A stretch of 64,000 bases of DNA from positions 186,001-250,000 of the forward strand of contig JAIXQP010000033.1 of NCBI GenBank assembly GCA_027485675.1. Direction: 5' to 3'. The position numbers and the translations under genes were made by a program. This DNA is from Terriglobales bacterium (lineage in GTDB: Bacteria; Acidobacteriota; Terriglobia; Bryobacterales; Bryobacteraceae). The notes below the pieces were generated by a model that ran no database searches, was not told the origin of the DNA, and saw nothing but the letters and a program-made list of their open reading frames with translations. Positions 1-8,516 of the stretch are shown here, piece by piece (positions within the stretch are counted from its first letter, which is position 1; every line of letters starts with the position of its first letter).

Positions 1-1
1 C

Positions 2-562
2 TTCATTGTGCAGCGGGTGCTGGCCAATCGCCGGACGGAGCTCGCGATTCTCGAACGCGACGTTTCGAAGCTCGAAGCGATCACCGGGCCGTTCCCGCGG
101 ATCAGCTACGACGAGGCGGTGAAGATCCTGCAGCGCAAGGGCAGCGAGATCGAGTGGGGCAGCGACTTTGGCGGGACCGATGAGACGTTGCTGGCCGAAG
201 AGTTCGACCGGCCGGTGTTGGTTGAAAAGTATCCGGCGCAGGTGAAGGCGTTCTACTTCCAGCCGGATAGCGAGCGGCCGGAACTCGCGCTCGGCGTCGA
301 TATGCTGGCGCCGGAGGGATATGGCGAGATCATCGGCGGCGGGCAGCGGATCCACGACTATGACCTGTTGCTGAAGCGGATTGAAGAGCATCATCTGCCG
401 AAGGAAGCGTTTGACTGGTACTTGGACCTGCGCCGCTTCGGCAGCGTGCCGCACGCTGGTTTTGGCATGGGTATTGAGCGGTGCGTGGCGTGGATGTGCG
501 GCCTCGAACATATCCGGGAGACGATCGCTTATCCCCGGATGCTCTACCGGACGAGGCCCTAG
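2..562 (+). CDS. asnS: asparagine--tRNA ligase, C-terminal part (5' end outside window)
   Basis: This is the C-terminal part of a class II aminoacyl-tRNA synthetase that charges tRNA-Asn in the cytoplasm. The reading frame is open from base 2, and the GTG at 8 is an internal Val codon, so the gene starts upstream of the window. The fragment carries the class II core: the FPRISYDEA stretch, the E-x-D-x-L-A-P segment, the [10 protein letters not shown] block and motif 3 ([10 protein letters not shown]), which binds ATP through its Arg. The GGGQR and D-L-R-R-F-G-S segments fit AsnRS better than AspRS. The TAG stop shares its G with the GTG start of the arginase gene, so the two are probably translationally coupled. 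Confidence 0.93.
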   Translation, partial: FIVQRVLANRRTELAILERDVSKLEAITGPFPRISYDEAVKILQRKGSEIEWGSDFGGTDETLLAEEFDRPVLVEKYPAQVKAFYFQPDSERPELALGVDMLAPEGYGEIIGGGQRIHDYDLLLKRIEEHHLPKEAFDWYLDLRRFGSVPHAGFGMGIERCVAWMCGLEHIRETIAYPRMLYRTRP

Positions 563-1479
563 TGCATTCGAAATCGACCATCGCCATTATCGGCGCGCCG
601 GTGGACCTGGGCGCGGGACGCCGCGGCGTCGACATGGGGCCTTCGGCGATTCGCGTCGCCGGCCTGGGGCGGCGTTTGGCCGCCCTTGGCTACACGATTG
701 AAGATCGGGGCAACGTGGCCGTGGAGCAGGCGGAGGCGATTCCGGCGGGGCCGGCGAACTCGCACCATCTGCCCGAGATCGCCGACGCCTGCGGGCGCGT
801 GGCCGCGTTGGTGACGGCGGTGCTCGAACAGGGGAAGCTGCCGCTGATCCTGGGCGGGGACCATTCGATTTCGGCCGGTTCGGTGAGCGGTGTGGCGCAG
901 TTTTACCAGCAACGAAACGAAGCCATTGGGATTATCTGGATGGATGCCCACGCGGATATGAACACGCCGGAGACGACGCCGAGCGGCAATGTGCATGGGA
1001 TGCCGCTGGCTTCGTTGATTGGCGATGGTCCGCCGGAGCTTGTGAATCTGGGCGGGTTTTCGCCGAAGGTGGATCCGCGGAACGTGGCGATTATTGGGCT
1101 GCGCGATGTGGATGCGCTGGAGGCCCGGCATGTGAAGGCGACGGGCGTCCGCGCGTTCACGATGCGGGATATTGACGAGCGGGGCATGCCGGCGGTGATG
1201 CAGGAGGCGATTGCGCTGGCGAGCGCCGGCACGGCCGGGATCCATCTGAGCTTTGATATGGACTCGATCGACCCGGACGAGGCCCCCGGCGTGGGCACGC
1301 CCGTGCGGGGCGGGCTGAGCTACCGGGAGATGCATCTGGCGATGGAGATTTTGGCTGACTCCGGCCAACTGGTGAGCCTCGAAGTGGTGGAAGTGAATCC
1401 GGTGCTCGATGTGGCTAACCGAACCGCTGATCTCGCCGTCGAAGTGTTGACGTCGGCCTTAGGAAAGAAAATTCTGTGA
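562..1479 (+). CDS. rocF: arginase
   Basis: Predicted arginase of the ureohydrolase family, 305 residues, hydrolysing L-arginine to ornithine and urea at a binuclear Mn site in the cytoplasm. All metal-binding motifs are present: GGDHS with His101, DAHAD with Asp128, His130 and Asp132, and SFDMD with Asp232 and Asp234. The GTG at 562 is preferred because it overlaps the asnS stop (TAGTG) and gives the usual length. An in-frame start at 481 would add 27 residues that merely overlap asnS. The 3' end overlaps ddl by 4 nt (GTGA). Arginase rather than agmatinase is favoured by the GVGTPVRGG segment and the C-terminal EVVEVNP motif. Confidence 0.93.
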   Translation: MHSKSTIAIIGAPVDLGAGRRGVDMGPSAIRVAGLGRRLAALGYTIEDRGNVAVEQAEAIPAGPANSHHLPEIADACGRVAALVTAVLEQGKLPLILGGDHSISAGSVSGVAQFYQQRNEAIGIIWMDAHADMNTPETTPSGNVHGMPLASLIGDGPPELVNLGGFSPKVDPRNVAIIGLRDVDALEARHVKATGVRAFTMRDIDERGMPAVMQEAIALASAGTAGIHLSFDMDSIDPDEAPGVGTPVRGGLSYREMHLAMEILADSGQLVSLEVVEVNPVLDVANRTADLAVEVLTSALGKKIL

Positions 1480-2456
1480 AAATGCGCGTTGCAGTTCTTC
1501 AAGGCGGCCGGAGCGGCGAACATGAGATTTCGCTGCGTTCGGCCAAATCCGTCTCGGCGGCGCTGGCCGCCAATGGCCACGAGGTTGTGCCGTACGTCAT
1601 CTCGCTCGAAGGCAGGTGGAGCCCGGCTCCGCTGCTGCCGGAGCCGGGGGCGAATCCGGGCATTGACGTCGTCTTCCCGGTGCTCCACGGCACCTTCGGC
1701 GAGGATGGCACCGTGCAGGGGCTGCTGGAGCTGGCTGATTTGCCGTACGTGGGGCCGGGGGTGATGGCGTCCGCGCTGGCGATGGATAAGGAGCTGCTGA
1801 AGCGGGTCTGCGCCGAGCGGGGGCTGCCGGTGACGGAGTACGTGACGCAGTACCGGGGCGCGTTGGACCCCTACGCGATCGAGGCCGTTTTTGCCTACCC
1901 GGTGTTTGTGAAGCCGGCGAACCTGGGCAGTTCGGTGGGCATCTCAAAGGCGCACGACCATGCCGAACTGGTGGCGGCGCTCGAGTTCGCGGCGCGTTAT
2001 GACTGGAAGATTCTGATTGAGCGGACGATCGTCGGCCGTGAGTTGGAGTGCGCGGTGCTTGGCAACTACGAGAGCGCCCGCGCCTCGACGCCGTGCGAGA
2101 TCCTGCCCTCGCGTGAGTTCTACGACTACGAGGACAAGTATCTTCTCGATGCGGCGAAGACGGAGCTGCCGGCCAACCTCGATCCGCTGACGACGGCGGA
2201 GATTCAGCGTCTCGCCGTCGAAGCCTACCTCGCCTGCAACTGCGAGGGCATGAGCCGCGTTGATTTCTTGATGGAAGCCTCGACGGGCCGGCTGTACCTG
2301 AACGAGATCAACACGATCCCCGGCTTTACTTCGATCAGCATGTACCCCAAGATGTGGGAGTACAGCGGCGTGCCGCTGAACGCGCTGGTGGAGGAACTGA
2401 TTCAGTTGGCGCTCGCCCGGCATGAGCGCAAGAAGGCGACGCAGTTTACCCGATGA
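1476..2456 (+). CDS. ddl: D-alanine--D-alanine ligase
   Basis: ATP-grasp ligase that joins two D-Ala for peptidoglycan precursors; 326 residues, normal Ddl length. Visible elements are the N-terminal GGRSGEHEISL motif, HGTFGEDG, the ATP-binding Lys146 in FVKPANLGSSVG, and the Mg-binding C-terminal block with Glu277 and Asn279 in NEINTIPG, followed by a SMYPKMWEYSG tail. The GTG at 1476 overlaps the arginase stop; an ATG two codons later (1482) is an equally possible start. The final TGA overlaps the ATGATG start of the downstream protease. It sits in a tightly coupled run with asnS, arginase, an S41 protease and an Old Yellow Enzyme. The GTFGEDG motif and final -Ala rather than -lactate specificity are inferred from the family. 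Confidence 0.95.
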   Translation: MKMRVAVLQGGRSGEHEISLRSAKSVSAALAANGHEVVPYVISLEGRWSPAPLLPEPGANPGIDVVFPVLHGTFGEDGTVQGLLELADLPYVGPGVMASALAMDKELLKRVCAERGLPVTEYVTQYRGALDPYAIEAVFAYPVFVKPANLGSSVGISKAHDHAELVAALEFAARYDWKILIERTIVGRELECAVLGNYESARASTPCEILPSREFYDYEDKYLLDAAKTELPANLDPLTTAEIQRLAVEAYLACNCEGMSRVDFLMEASTGRLYLNEINTIPGFTSISMYPKMWEYSGVPLNALVEELIQLALARHERKKATQFTR

Positions 2457-3913
2457 TGCCGCGCTGTCTTCTGGCCCTGTTTTTGGCGAGCCTGTTGCCG
2501 GCTCAGGAACCGGATGAACTGGCGTCCGCGGTGAAGAAGATTCTGGACGTCTACGCGATCGCCAGCGAGCATCATGCCGATCCCGTCGATTCTACCAAGC
2601 TGTTCTACGAAGGGATGATTCCGGGCTTACTGCGCCGGTTGGACCCGCATTCGGTGTTTCTCGATCCGGGCCAGTTCGATCAGTTGAAGCGGATGCAGCG
2701 GAGCGAATCGAAGGGGTTCGGCAGCGTGGTCAGCATTCTGCCGGGGCGGGTGCAGGTGCTGCAGGCCATTCCCGGCGCGCCGCTGGCGAAGGCGGGCATT
2801 TCGGCGGGGGACGAGATTCTGGCGATTAACAACATCGCTCTCGGCCCGCTGACGACGGAGCAGTTGACGCAGGTGCTGAGCCAGGCGCGGCAAGCTCCGG
2901 CGGTGGTCCACGTCCGCAAGCCGGGCAACGCGCGGCCCATCCAGTTCACGCTGATTCCGGAGGAGATGCAGTCGAGCTCCGTCGAGCGGGCGTTCCTGTT
3001 GAAGCCGGGGTACGGCTACCTGCGGGTGACGAGCTTCGACGATAAGACCGCCAAGGATATTCAGGCCGGGATTGAGAAGATTGGCGGCCATAGTTTGAAG
3101 GGCCTGGTGCTCGATCTGCGGAACAACCCCGGCGGCGTGGTCGCGAGCGCGATTGATACCGCGTCGCTGTTTCTCAATCCGGGGCAGACGATTTTGAGCG
3201 CCCGGGGCCGCCGCATGAATGGCGAGGAGAAGGTTCCGGCGACGGCGCAGCCATACAAGTTTCGGCTGGCGGTGCTCGTGAACGGCAAAAGCGCCAGCGC
3301 TTCCGAGATTGTCGCGGGCGCGCTGCAGGACCACGACCGGGCGACGATTCTGGGCGAGCCGACGTTTGGTAAAGGGCTCGTGCAGAATGTGCTTCCGATT
3401 TCGCAGGCGACGGGGTTGGCGCTGACGATGGCGTTTTACTATACGCCGAGCGGGCGGAGTATTCAGAAGCCGCTGGTTGATATGCAGCTCGAACACGTCA
3501 CGGCGGCGCCGCGGCAGGAGTATAAGACCGACGCCGGGCGCATTGTGCGCGGGGGCGGCGGGATTGATCCGGACCAGGGCGTGACGCCGCCGCCGTACAA
3601 GCGCCTCGAAATGGTGCTCGACGCCACCGGGGCGTACGCCGCCTTTGCCACCGAGTATCTTCGCGCGGAGCGTCCCGCGATTGCGCCGGGCTGGCAGTTG
3701 CCGAAGCCGCTGCTGGATCGGTTTCGATCGTGGCTGAGCCAGAACAAGATTCAGCCGGGCCTTGGGGAGTGGTTTGCGAGCTCCGATTGGATTGAATACC
3801 GGCTGCGGCAGGAGATTGTGAACCTGAGCCTCGGGGTGGAGGAGGGGGACAAGGTGGAAGCCGAGCGGGAGCCCTGGATCGTCGCGGCGCTGGCCAGCAT
3901 CGAAAAGGAGTGA
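2453..3913 (+). CDS. S41-family C-terminal processing peptidase with PDZ domain
   Basis: Exported tail-specific serine protease, 486 residues. Residues 1-17 form a short signal peptide (PRCLLALFLASLLPAQ). A PDZ domain follows at about 85-170 (VLQAIPGAPLAKAGISAGDEILAIN). The S41 catalytic core is at about 180-350: the nucleophile lies in the SASASE motif (probably Ser282) and the general base is Lys307 in GEPTFGKG, the usual Ser/Lys spacing of 25. The substrate-binding segment LVLDLRNNPGG is intact. An extra C-terminal region of about 110 residues follows the core. Start ATG overlaps the ddl stop; an adjacent ATG at 2456 is an alternative. It probably trims or degrades periplasmic proteins; its partner is unknown. 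Confidence 0.92.
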   Translation: MMPRCLLALFLASLLPAQEPDELASAVKKILDVYAIASEHHADPVDSTKLFYEGMIPGLLRRLDPHSVFLDPGQFDQLKRMQRSESKGFGSVVSILPGRVQVLQAIPGAPLAKAGISAGDEILAINNIALGPLTTEQLTQVLSQARQAPAVVHVRKPGNARPIQFTLIPEEMQSSSVERAFLLKPGYGYLRVTSFDDKTAKDIQAGIEKIGGHSLKGLVLDLRNNPGGVVASAIDTASLFLNPGQTILSARGRRMNGEEKVPATAQPYKFRLAVLVNGKSASASEIVAGALQDHDRATILGEPTFGKGLVQNVLPISQATGLALTMAFYYTPSGRSIQKPLVDMQLEHVTAAPRQEYKTDAGRIVRGGGGIDPDQGVTPPPYKRLEMVLDATGAYAAFATEYLRAERPAIAPGWQLPKPLLDRFRSWLSQNKIQPGLGEWFASSDWIEYRLRQEIVNLSLGVEEGDKVEAEREPWIVAALASIEKE

Positions 3914-4947
3914 GCGTTTCCCTCTTCTCCCCTCTCTCGGTCCGCGGCGTTACTTTTCCCAATCGAATCTTTGTTTCGCCGATGTGCCAGTATTCGGCGA
4001 TCGACGGGATGCCGAATGACTGGCACCTGGTCCACTTGGGCGGCCGGTCGCTGGGGGTAGGCGGCGTGATTGCGGAGGCTTCCGCGGTTCGTCCCGAAGG
4101 CCGCATCACCACAGGGTGTACCGGGATCTGGTCCGACGCGCAGATTGCGCCCTGGCGGCGCATTACGGACTTCATTCAGGCGCAGGGCGCTATCCCCGGC
4201 ATTCAACTCGCTCACGCGGGCCGGAAGGCGGCGACGGAGGCCCCGTGGCTGGGGGGCGCGCCTTTGCAAGAGGGCGCGTGGCCGATTGTTGGCCCCAGCC
4301 CCATCCCGTTTGATGAGGGCTACGCCACGCCGCACGAGTTGACGGCGGAGGAGATTGCGGGGCTGGTGGACTCCTATGCCGCCGCGACGCGCCGCGCCCT
4401 GGCCGCGGGGTTCGCGTTCCTTGAAATCCATGCGGCGCACGGCTACCTGCTTAACTCGTTTCTCTCGCCGCTTTCGAACCACCGGACGGACCGCTATGCC
4501 GATGGCCGGGAGCTGTTGCGCGAGGTGATCGCGGCGGTGCGCTCGGAGTGGACGGGGCCGCTATTTCTGCGGGTTTCGGCCTCGGATTGGGTGGAGGGCG
4601 GGTGGACGATCGAGGACACGGTGGCGTTGGCCCACCTGGTGAAGGCGCTCGGCATTGATCTGCTCGATTGCTCGTCCGGCGGCAACAGCCCGCGGCAGCA
4701 GATCGTTCTGGGGCCGGGCTACCAGGTGGCGTTCGCTGAGCGGGTGCGCCGCGACTCCGGCCTGGCGACGGGCGCGGTGGGGATGATTACTTCGCCCGAG
4801 CAGGCGGACACGATTATTCGGACCGGGCAGGCGGACATTGTGCTGCTGGCGCGGGAACTGCTGCGGCATCCCACCTGGGCGCTGCACGCGGCGAAGACGT
4901 TGCGCGCTACGCCGCGTACGCCCAATCAGTACTTGCGCGCGTTCTGA
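3910..4947 (+). CDS. Old Yellow Enzyme family NAD(P)H:flavin oxidoreductase (YqjM/NamA type)
   Basis: FMN-dependent ene-reductase, 345 residues, reducing activated C=C bonds (for example alpha,beta-unsaturated carbonyls) with NAD(P)H. The YqjM-subclass signature SPMCQYSA is present, with Cys26 and Tyr28 at the same positions as in YqjM. Other family motifs are QLAHAGRKA, the substrate-binding HAAHGYLL block with two His, the FLSPLSNHRTDRYADG loop, and C-terminal FMN phosphate-binding segments. GTG start overlaps the upstream TGA (GTGA). It is the last gene of the run starting with asnS; its 3' end overlaps the convergent symporter gene by 22 nt. The physiological substrate cannot be told from the sequence. 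Confidence 0.93.
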   Translation: MSVSLFSPLSVRGVTFPNRIFVSPMCQYSAIDGMPNDWHLVHLGGRSLGVGGVIAEASAVRPEGRITTGCTGIWSDAQIAPWRRITDFIQAQGAIPGIQLAHAGRKAATEAPWLGGAPLQEGAWPIVGPSPIPFDEGYATPHELTAEEIAGLVDSYAAATRRALAAGFAFLEIHAAHGYLLNSFLSPLSNHRTDRYADGRELLREVIAAVRSEWTGPLFLRVSASDWVEGGWTIEDTVALAHLVKALGIDLLDCSSGGNSPRQQIVLGPGYQVAFAERVRRDSGLATGAVGMITSPEQADTIIRTGQADIVLLARELLRHPTWALHAAKTLRATPRTPNQYLRAF

Positions 4948-6074
4948 TCGTTGCCCAGGATCGCGGTTGCCGCGCAGTTGCCTAGGACGTTGACGCCGGT
5001 GCGGATCATGTCGATGACGGCGTCGACGCCGAGCAGCATCGCCAGTCCTTCGAGGGGCAGGCCGAAGCCCGTGAAGAGACTCGACAGGATGACGAAGTTC
5101 GCGCGGGGAATGCCGGCCACGCCCTTGCTGGTCAGCTTGAGCGTGGCGAGGATCATCAGCTGCTGGCCGAGGGTTAAGGGGATGCCGGCGGCCTGCGCGA
5201 CGAACAGCGTCGCCATGGCGAGGTGGATGGTGCTGCCGCAGAGGTTGAAGCTGAGGCCGAGCGGCAGCGCCAGGCTGACGACTTCGCGGCGGACGCCGAA
5301 GGCCTCCATCGCGCCCATCGCCTTCGGCAGCGCGGCGGCGCTGGAGGTGGTGCCCAGCGCCACCAGGAAGGGTTCGCGCACGGCGGCGGCGAAGCGCCCC
5401 AGGGGAATCCGCGCCGCCCAGAGCGCGAGCGCGATGAGGCCGATGAAGATACCCTGCGCGAGCCAGGCGGCCAACGCGAAGGCGCTAAGCCCTTCGATGA
5501 CCGAGAAGCCGCCGGCGCCGACGGTGGCCGCCATGGAGGCGGCGACGCCCGCCGGGGCCAGCCACATGACATAGCCGATGTACTGATAGGAGACCGCCGC
5601 CACCGATTCGGCGAACCGCACGAAGCGCTCCTGCCCCTGCGCCGCAATGCCCACCAGTACGCTGAAGATGACGATCTGGAGCACGTTGCCTTTCGCCATG
5701 GCGTCGAAAATACTCGTGGGAAACAGGTTTACGAGCACCTGGCCGAAGCCCACGGGCGCCGCCGCGGCCACGGGTTCCGCCCGGAGCGTGACGCCCACTC
5801 CCGGTGCGAGCCACCAGACGATCCCCCAGCCCAGCAGCAGGGCCAGGGACGTCGCGACTTCAAAGAGCAGCACGGCGCGGAGTCCCAGCCGGCCGAGGCC
5901 GGACCCCCGCGCGCAGCCGGCCACGAGCGCCCCGAACAGCACGGGCGCGATGACAGACTGGATGAGCTTGAGAAAGATGCGGCCGATGGGCGCGAGACTT
6001 TGGGCGAACTCCGGCCAGAGCAGCCCGATGCCCGCACCCACCACCATGCTGAGCAACAGATAGACGCTAAGCAA
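4926..6074 (-). CDS. dicarboxylate/amino acid:cation symporter (DAACS, SLC1-like)
   Basis: Inner-membrane secondary transporter, 382 residues, with many hydrophobic helices from residue 1 onward. Family landmarks are the serine-rich re-entrant hairpin 1 (TTSSAAALPKAMGAMEAFG), the NLCGSTIHL segment equivalent to the NMDGT cation site, hairpin 2 (LTSKGVAGIPRANFV) and the last helix (MIRTGVNVLGNCAATAI). The NMDGT Asp is replaced by Cys and the helix-8 NxxxD Asp by Asn, so ion coupling or substrate may differ from GltP/DctA. The start is TTG, overlapping the stop of the small membrane-protein gene upstream by 8 nt, and no ATG offers a better start. The 3' end overlaps the convergent OYE gene. Confidence 0.88.
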   Translation of the reverse strand: MLSVYLLLSMVVGAGIGLLWPEFAQSLAPIGRIFLKLIQSVIAPVLFGALVAGCARGSGLGRLGLRAVLLFEVATSLALLLGWGIVWWLAPGVGVTLRAEPVAAAAPVGFGQVLVNLFPTSIFDAMAKGNVLQIVIFSVLVGIAAQGQERFVRFAESVAAVSYQYIGYVMWLAPAGVAASMAATVGAGGFSVIEGLSAFALAAWLAQGIFIGLIALALWAARIPLGRFAAAVREPFLVALGTTSSAAALPKAMGAMEAFGVRREVVSLALPLGLSFNLCGSTIHLAMATLFVAQAAGIPLTLGQQLMILATLKLTSKGVAGIPRANFVILSSLFTGFGLPLEGLAMLLGVDAVIDMIRTGVNVLGNCAATAILGNDQNARKY

Positions 6075-6261
6075 TCTTCCTGACCAGGCGCGCGGGGAGA
6101 CTGAAGAGCGACCAGATCAACTCGAGGACGCCCGACACAGCCACGCCAACCAGGCGGAACGGCAGCAGAATCAGCCAAACGACCGGGTAGAGCACCAGCG
6201 CCAGGATGGCCAGCGGCCAACACAGGATGAACAGGACGCACCACAGCAGAAATTTGAGCAT
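6067..6261 (-). CDS. small two-helix membrane protein
   Basis: Unrecognised small protein of 64 residues, almost wholly hydrophobic, with two probable membrane helices (LLWCVLFILCWPLAILALVLY and the segment after VVWLILLPFRLVGVAVSG) and a basic C-terminus (ARLVRKIA). The ATG at 6261 is chosen because a GGGGG-rich Shine-Dalgarno lies 7 nt upstream; an ATG at 6267 would sit too close to it. The stop overlaps the TTG start of the symporter by 8 nt, so the two are probably one operon and the protein could be an accessory subunit. That role is only inferred from position. Confidence 0.72.
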   Translation of the reverse strand: MLKFLLWCVLFILCWPLAILALVLYPVVWLILLPFRLVGVAVSGVLELIWSLFSLPARLVRKIA

Positions 6262-6290
6262 GATCATACCCCCTTCAACTGGAAGTACGC

Positions 6291-6299
6291 AGTTTATCA
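6291..6299 (-). promoter_or_regulatory. probable extended -10 for the small membrane protein/symporter operon
   Basis: On the minus strand this reads TGATAAACT, an extended -10 (TGn then TAAACT). The predicted start of transcription near 6284 leaves a leader of about 20 nt containing the GGGGG Shine-Dalgarno. No convincing -35 is visible, as is usual for extended -10 promoters. Confidence 0.4.
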
Positions 6300-6313
6300 G
6301 GCTGCAGTTCGGC

Positions 6314-6319
6314 TAAACT
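6314..6319 (+). promoter_or_regulatory. probable -10 box of the LACTB-like hydrolase gene
   Basis: TAAACT ends 8 nt before the ATG at 6328, so transcription would start at or next to the start codon and the message would be leaderless. No Shine-Dalgarno lies before the ATG, in keeping with this. It is back to back with the minus-strand -10 at 6291-6299. Confidence 0.35.
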
Positions 6320-6327
6320 CAAAAGCT

Positions 6328-7395
6328 ATGCGGTGGTCAGTAATTTTCTTGTTGGCCGCATCGCTCCGCGCCGAAGAGTGGTCCGCGGAGAAGGCGCGGC
6401 GGGTAGAACAGGCGATTGAGGCGGAGCGGCAGCGGCAGCAGGTGGTTGGGCTGAGTGTGGCGATTGCCGAGGGGGGACTGCTTCGTTTCGCCGATGGTTT
6501 TGGGAAGGCCGATCTCGAGCACGATATTGCCGCGACGCCCGACACGATGTACCGCCTGGCTTCGATCTCGAAGCCGATTACGGCCGTGGCCGCCCTGCAA
6601 CTGTACGAGCGGGGGAAGCTGAACCTGGACGCGCCGGTGCAGAACTACGTGCCGAGCTTTCCACAGAAGCAGTGGGGCGTGTCGGTCCGCGATCTGCTGA
6701 GTCACCTGGCCGGGGTGCGCCACTACCGGGGCGAGGAACTGGCCTCGACGACGCCCTATACCAACCTGACGGATCCGCTCCGGATTTTCGCGGAAGACCC
6801 GCTGCTGCACCAGCCGCGCTCGAAGTACCTCTACACAACGTACGGATACAACCTGATCGGCGCCGCGGTGGAGGCGGCGGCGGGTGTTCCCTTTCTGTAC
6901 TACCTGCGCGAAAACATCTTCAAACCGTCGGGCATGGTCACCATCCGGGCCGACCACCAGGCGGAGATCATCCGCCACCGCTCCCGCGGCTACGCCAAGA
7001 GTAAGGAGGGGCGGATCATCAACACGGGCCTGGCGGATACGAGCAACAAGATCCCCGGCGGCGGCCTGACGGCCACGGTGTTTGACCTGATCGGCTTCGC
7101 TAACTCCTTCGATTCCGGCCTACTGCTGAAGCGGCCCACGATGCGGATGATGACGCAGCGGCAGAAGATGCTCGATGGGAAGTTGACGGGCTACGGCCTG
7201 GGATGGAACGTCATGCCGCTGGCCGGGCGCCCGGCGATTTCGCATAGCGGCTCGCAACAGGGCGCGCGCACACTACTGGTGCTCTACCCGGAATCCAAGC
7301 TGACGATCGTCGTGCTGGCGAACTCCGATCACGCCGTGGTCAACGACTTTGTTTCGGCCATTTTGAAGGCGCTCGAAACGCCCTCGTCGGCGTGA
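6328..7395 (+). CDS. beta-lactamase-fold serine hydrolase (LACTB-like)
   Basis: Exported serine hydrolase or peptidase of the class C beta-lactamase/penicillin-binding fold, 355 residues. Residues 1-16 are a short signal peptide. The SxxK nucleophile motif is Ser79-Ile-Ser-Lys82. The second motif reads Tyr169-Thr-Thr rather than Tyr-x-Asn, followed by YGYNLIG, as in mitochondrial LACTB-type proteins. The third motif is HSGSQQG near the C-terminus, replacing KTG. This pattern suggests a peptidase or esterase rather than antibiotic resistance, but the substrate is unknown. The last 67 nt overlap the 3' end of lipA on the other strand. Confidence 0.9.
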   Translation: MRWSVIFLLAASLRAEEWSAEKARRVEQAIEAERQRQQVVGLSVAIAEGGLLRFADGFGKADLEHDIAATPDTMYRLASISKPITAVAALQLYERGKLNLDAPVQNYVPSFPQKQWGVSVRDLLSHLAGVRHYRGEELASTTPYTNLTDPLRIFAEDPLLHQPRSKYLYTTYGYNLIGAAVEAAAGVPFLYYLRENIFKPSGMVTIRADHQAEIIRHRSRGYAKSKEGRIINTGLADTSNKIPGGGLTATVFDLIGFANSFDSGLLLKRPTMRMMTQRQKMLDGKLTGYGLGWNVMPLAGRPAISHSGSQQGARTLLVLYPESKLTIVVLANSDHAVVNDFVSAILKALETPSSA

Positions 7396-8237
7396 TAGCT
7401 GCTGCGGACGAGCGGCCCGGCTTCGACGTGGGCGTAACCCATCTCGTAGCCTAGGCGGCGGTACTCGTTGAACTCTTCGACCGGGATGTAGCGAATGATG
7501 GGCAGGTGCTTGGGCGACGGCCGGAGGTATTGGCCGAGCGTCAGGATGTCGACGTGGTGGGCGCGGAGATCCTTCATCACTTGGATGACTTCCTCCTGCG
7601 TTTCGCCCAGGCCGAGCATAACCCCCGACTTGGTGGGCGTTTGCGGCCGCAGCTGCTTTGCGTAGGCGAGCATGTCGAGCGAGCGTTCGTAGCGGGCGCC
7701 GAGCCGGACCATGCGGTAGAGCCGGGGGACAGTTTCGGTGTTGTGATTGAGGACGTCCGGCGCAGCCTCCATCACGATGTCCATGGCTTCGTGCTTGCCT
7801 TGGAAGTCGGGTACGAGCACCTCCACCTGGCAGCCCGGGACGCGTTCGCGGATGGCCTCGATGGTCAGCTTGAACAGCAGCGCGCCGCCGTCTTTCCGGT
7901 CGTCGCGATTCACGCTGGTGACGACGGCGTAGCGGAGGCCCATCAGGGCGACGGCTTCGGCGACGCGGCGCGGTTCATCCATATCGACTTCGAGCGGCGC
8001 GCCTTTCTGGACGGCGCAGAAGCCACAGCGGCGGGTGCAGACGTTGCCGAGGATCATGAACGTCGCCGTCCGGCGGTTCCAGCAGTCGCCGATGTTGGGG
8101 CAGGCCGCCGACTCGCAAACGGTGTGGAGTTTGAGGTCGGTCACCAACTGTTTCAGCTCCCGGTAGTTGTCTCCAACCGGAGCCGGAGCGCGAAGCCACT
8201 TGGGCCGTTCAACCTTGGGTTCGATGGTAACCAGCAC
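7329..8237 (-). CDS. lipA: lipoyl synthase
   Basis: Radical SAM enzyme, 302 residues, inserting two sulfurs into octanoyl chains on lipoyl domains. The auxiliary cluster ligands are Cys41, Cys46 and Cys52 (CESAACPNIGDC); the radical SAM cluster is Cys67-x3-Cys71-x2-Cys74 (CTRRCGFC). The GGALLFK, NHNTETVPRLY and MLGLGETQEE motifs and the C-terminal RSSYHADE, whose Ser ligates the auxiliary cluster, are all present. The start is GTG at 8237. No lipB or lipoate-dependent complex lies beside it. The gene converges on the LACTB-like hydrolase, with 67 nt of antisense overlap. Confidence 0.97.
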   Translation of the reverse strand: MLVTIEPKVERPKWLRAPAPVGDNYRELKQLVTDLKLHTVCESAACPNIGDCWNRRTATFMILGNVCTRRCGFCAVQKGAPLEVDMDEPRRVAEAVALMGLRYAVVTSVNRDDRKDGGALLFKLTIEAIRERVPGCQVEVLVPDFQGKHEAMDIVMEAAPDVLNHNTETVPRLYRMVRLGARYERSLDMLAYAKQLRPQTPTKSGVMLGLGETQEEVIQVMKDLRAHHVDILTLGQYLRPSPKHLPIIRYIPVEEFNEYRRLGYEMGYAHVEAGPLVRSSYHADEGVSSAFKMAETKSLTTA

Positions 8238-8460
8238 TTTCTTTCAGGATACACCCGCCTGCGGGGTGGACGGTGGCCGGCCGGGGTGCGAAACGGACTT
8301 TTTGCGGGGGGAGAAGTTGGCCGTTCACGACCGATTGCACTTTTTTATTATCCCCGCAAGTCTATGAAAAAAAGAAGGTTGCTCGTTTTGTCGGACGGCC
8401 CGTGTTCCGGAATGCGTGGCGGGCCCGGATAAGTTTAAGTCAGCGAACGTAACGTTTGCG

Positions 8461-8495
8461 GCCTGCCCGGATCAAGAATCCGCCGGCAGGCTTTT
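8461..8495 (+). terminator. terminator-like hairpin in the leader of the tail-fibre-like gene
   Basis: A 7-bp perfect stem, 8461-8467 (GCCTGCC) with 8485-8491 (GGCAGGC), is followed directly by TTTT. It lies upstream of, not downstream of, a plus-strand gene: the nearest plus-strand gene before it ends 1 kb away at 7395. It ends 21 nt before the ATG at 8517, with a GGGAGG Shine-Dalgarno between. It therefore looks like an attenuator. A second hairpin, about 8444-8460 (GCGAACG/CGTTTGC), lies immediately before it. The whole 8238-8516 gap holds no convincing gene; a possible -10 (TATTAT) lies at 8346-8351. Confidence 0.5.
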
Positions 8496-8516
8496 CATTT
8501 CTGGGAGGCCCTGACA

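Noticed and set aside
6328-7395. Antibiotic-resistance beta-lactamase
   Set aside because: The Tyr-x-Asn and KTG motifs are replaced as in LACTB-type peptidases, so a resistance role is not supported.
8364-8432. 22-codon frame (MKKRRLLVLSDG start) as a leader peptide
   Set aside because: No Shine-Dalgarno and no run of regulatory codons; position before the attenuator is suggestive but not enough.
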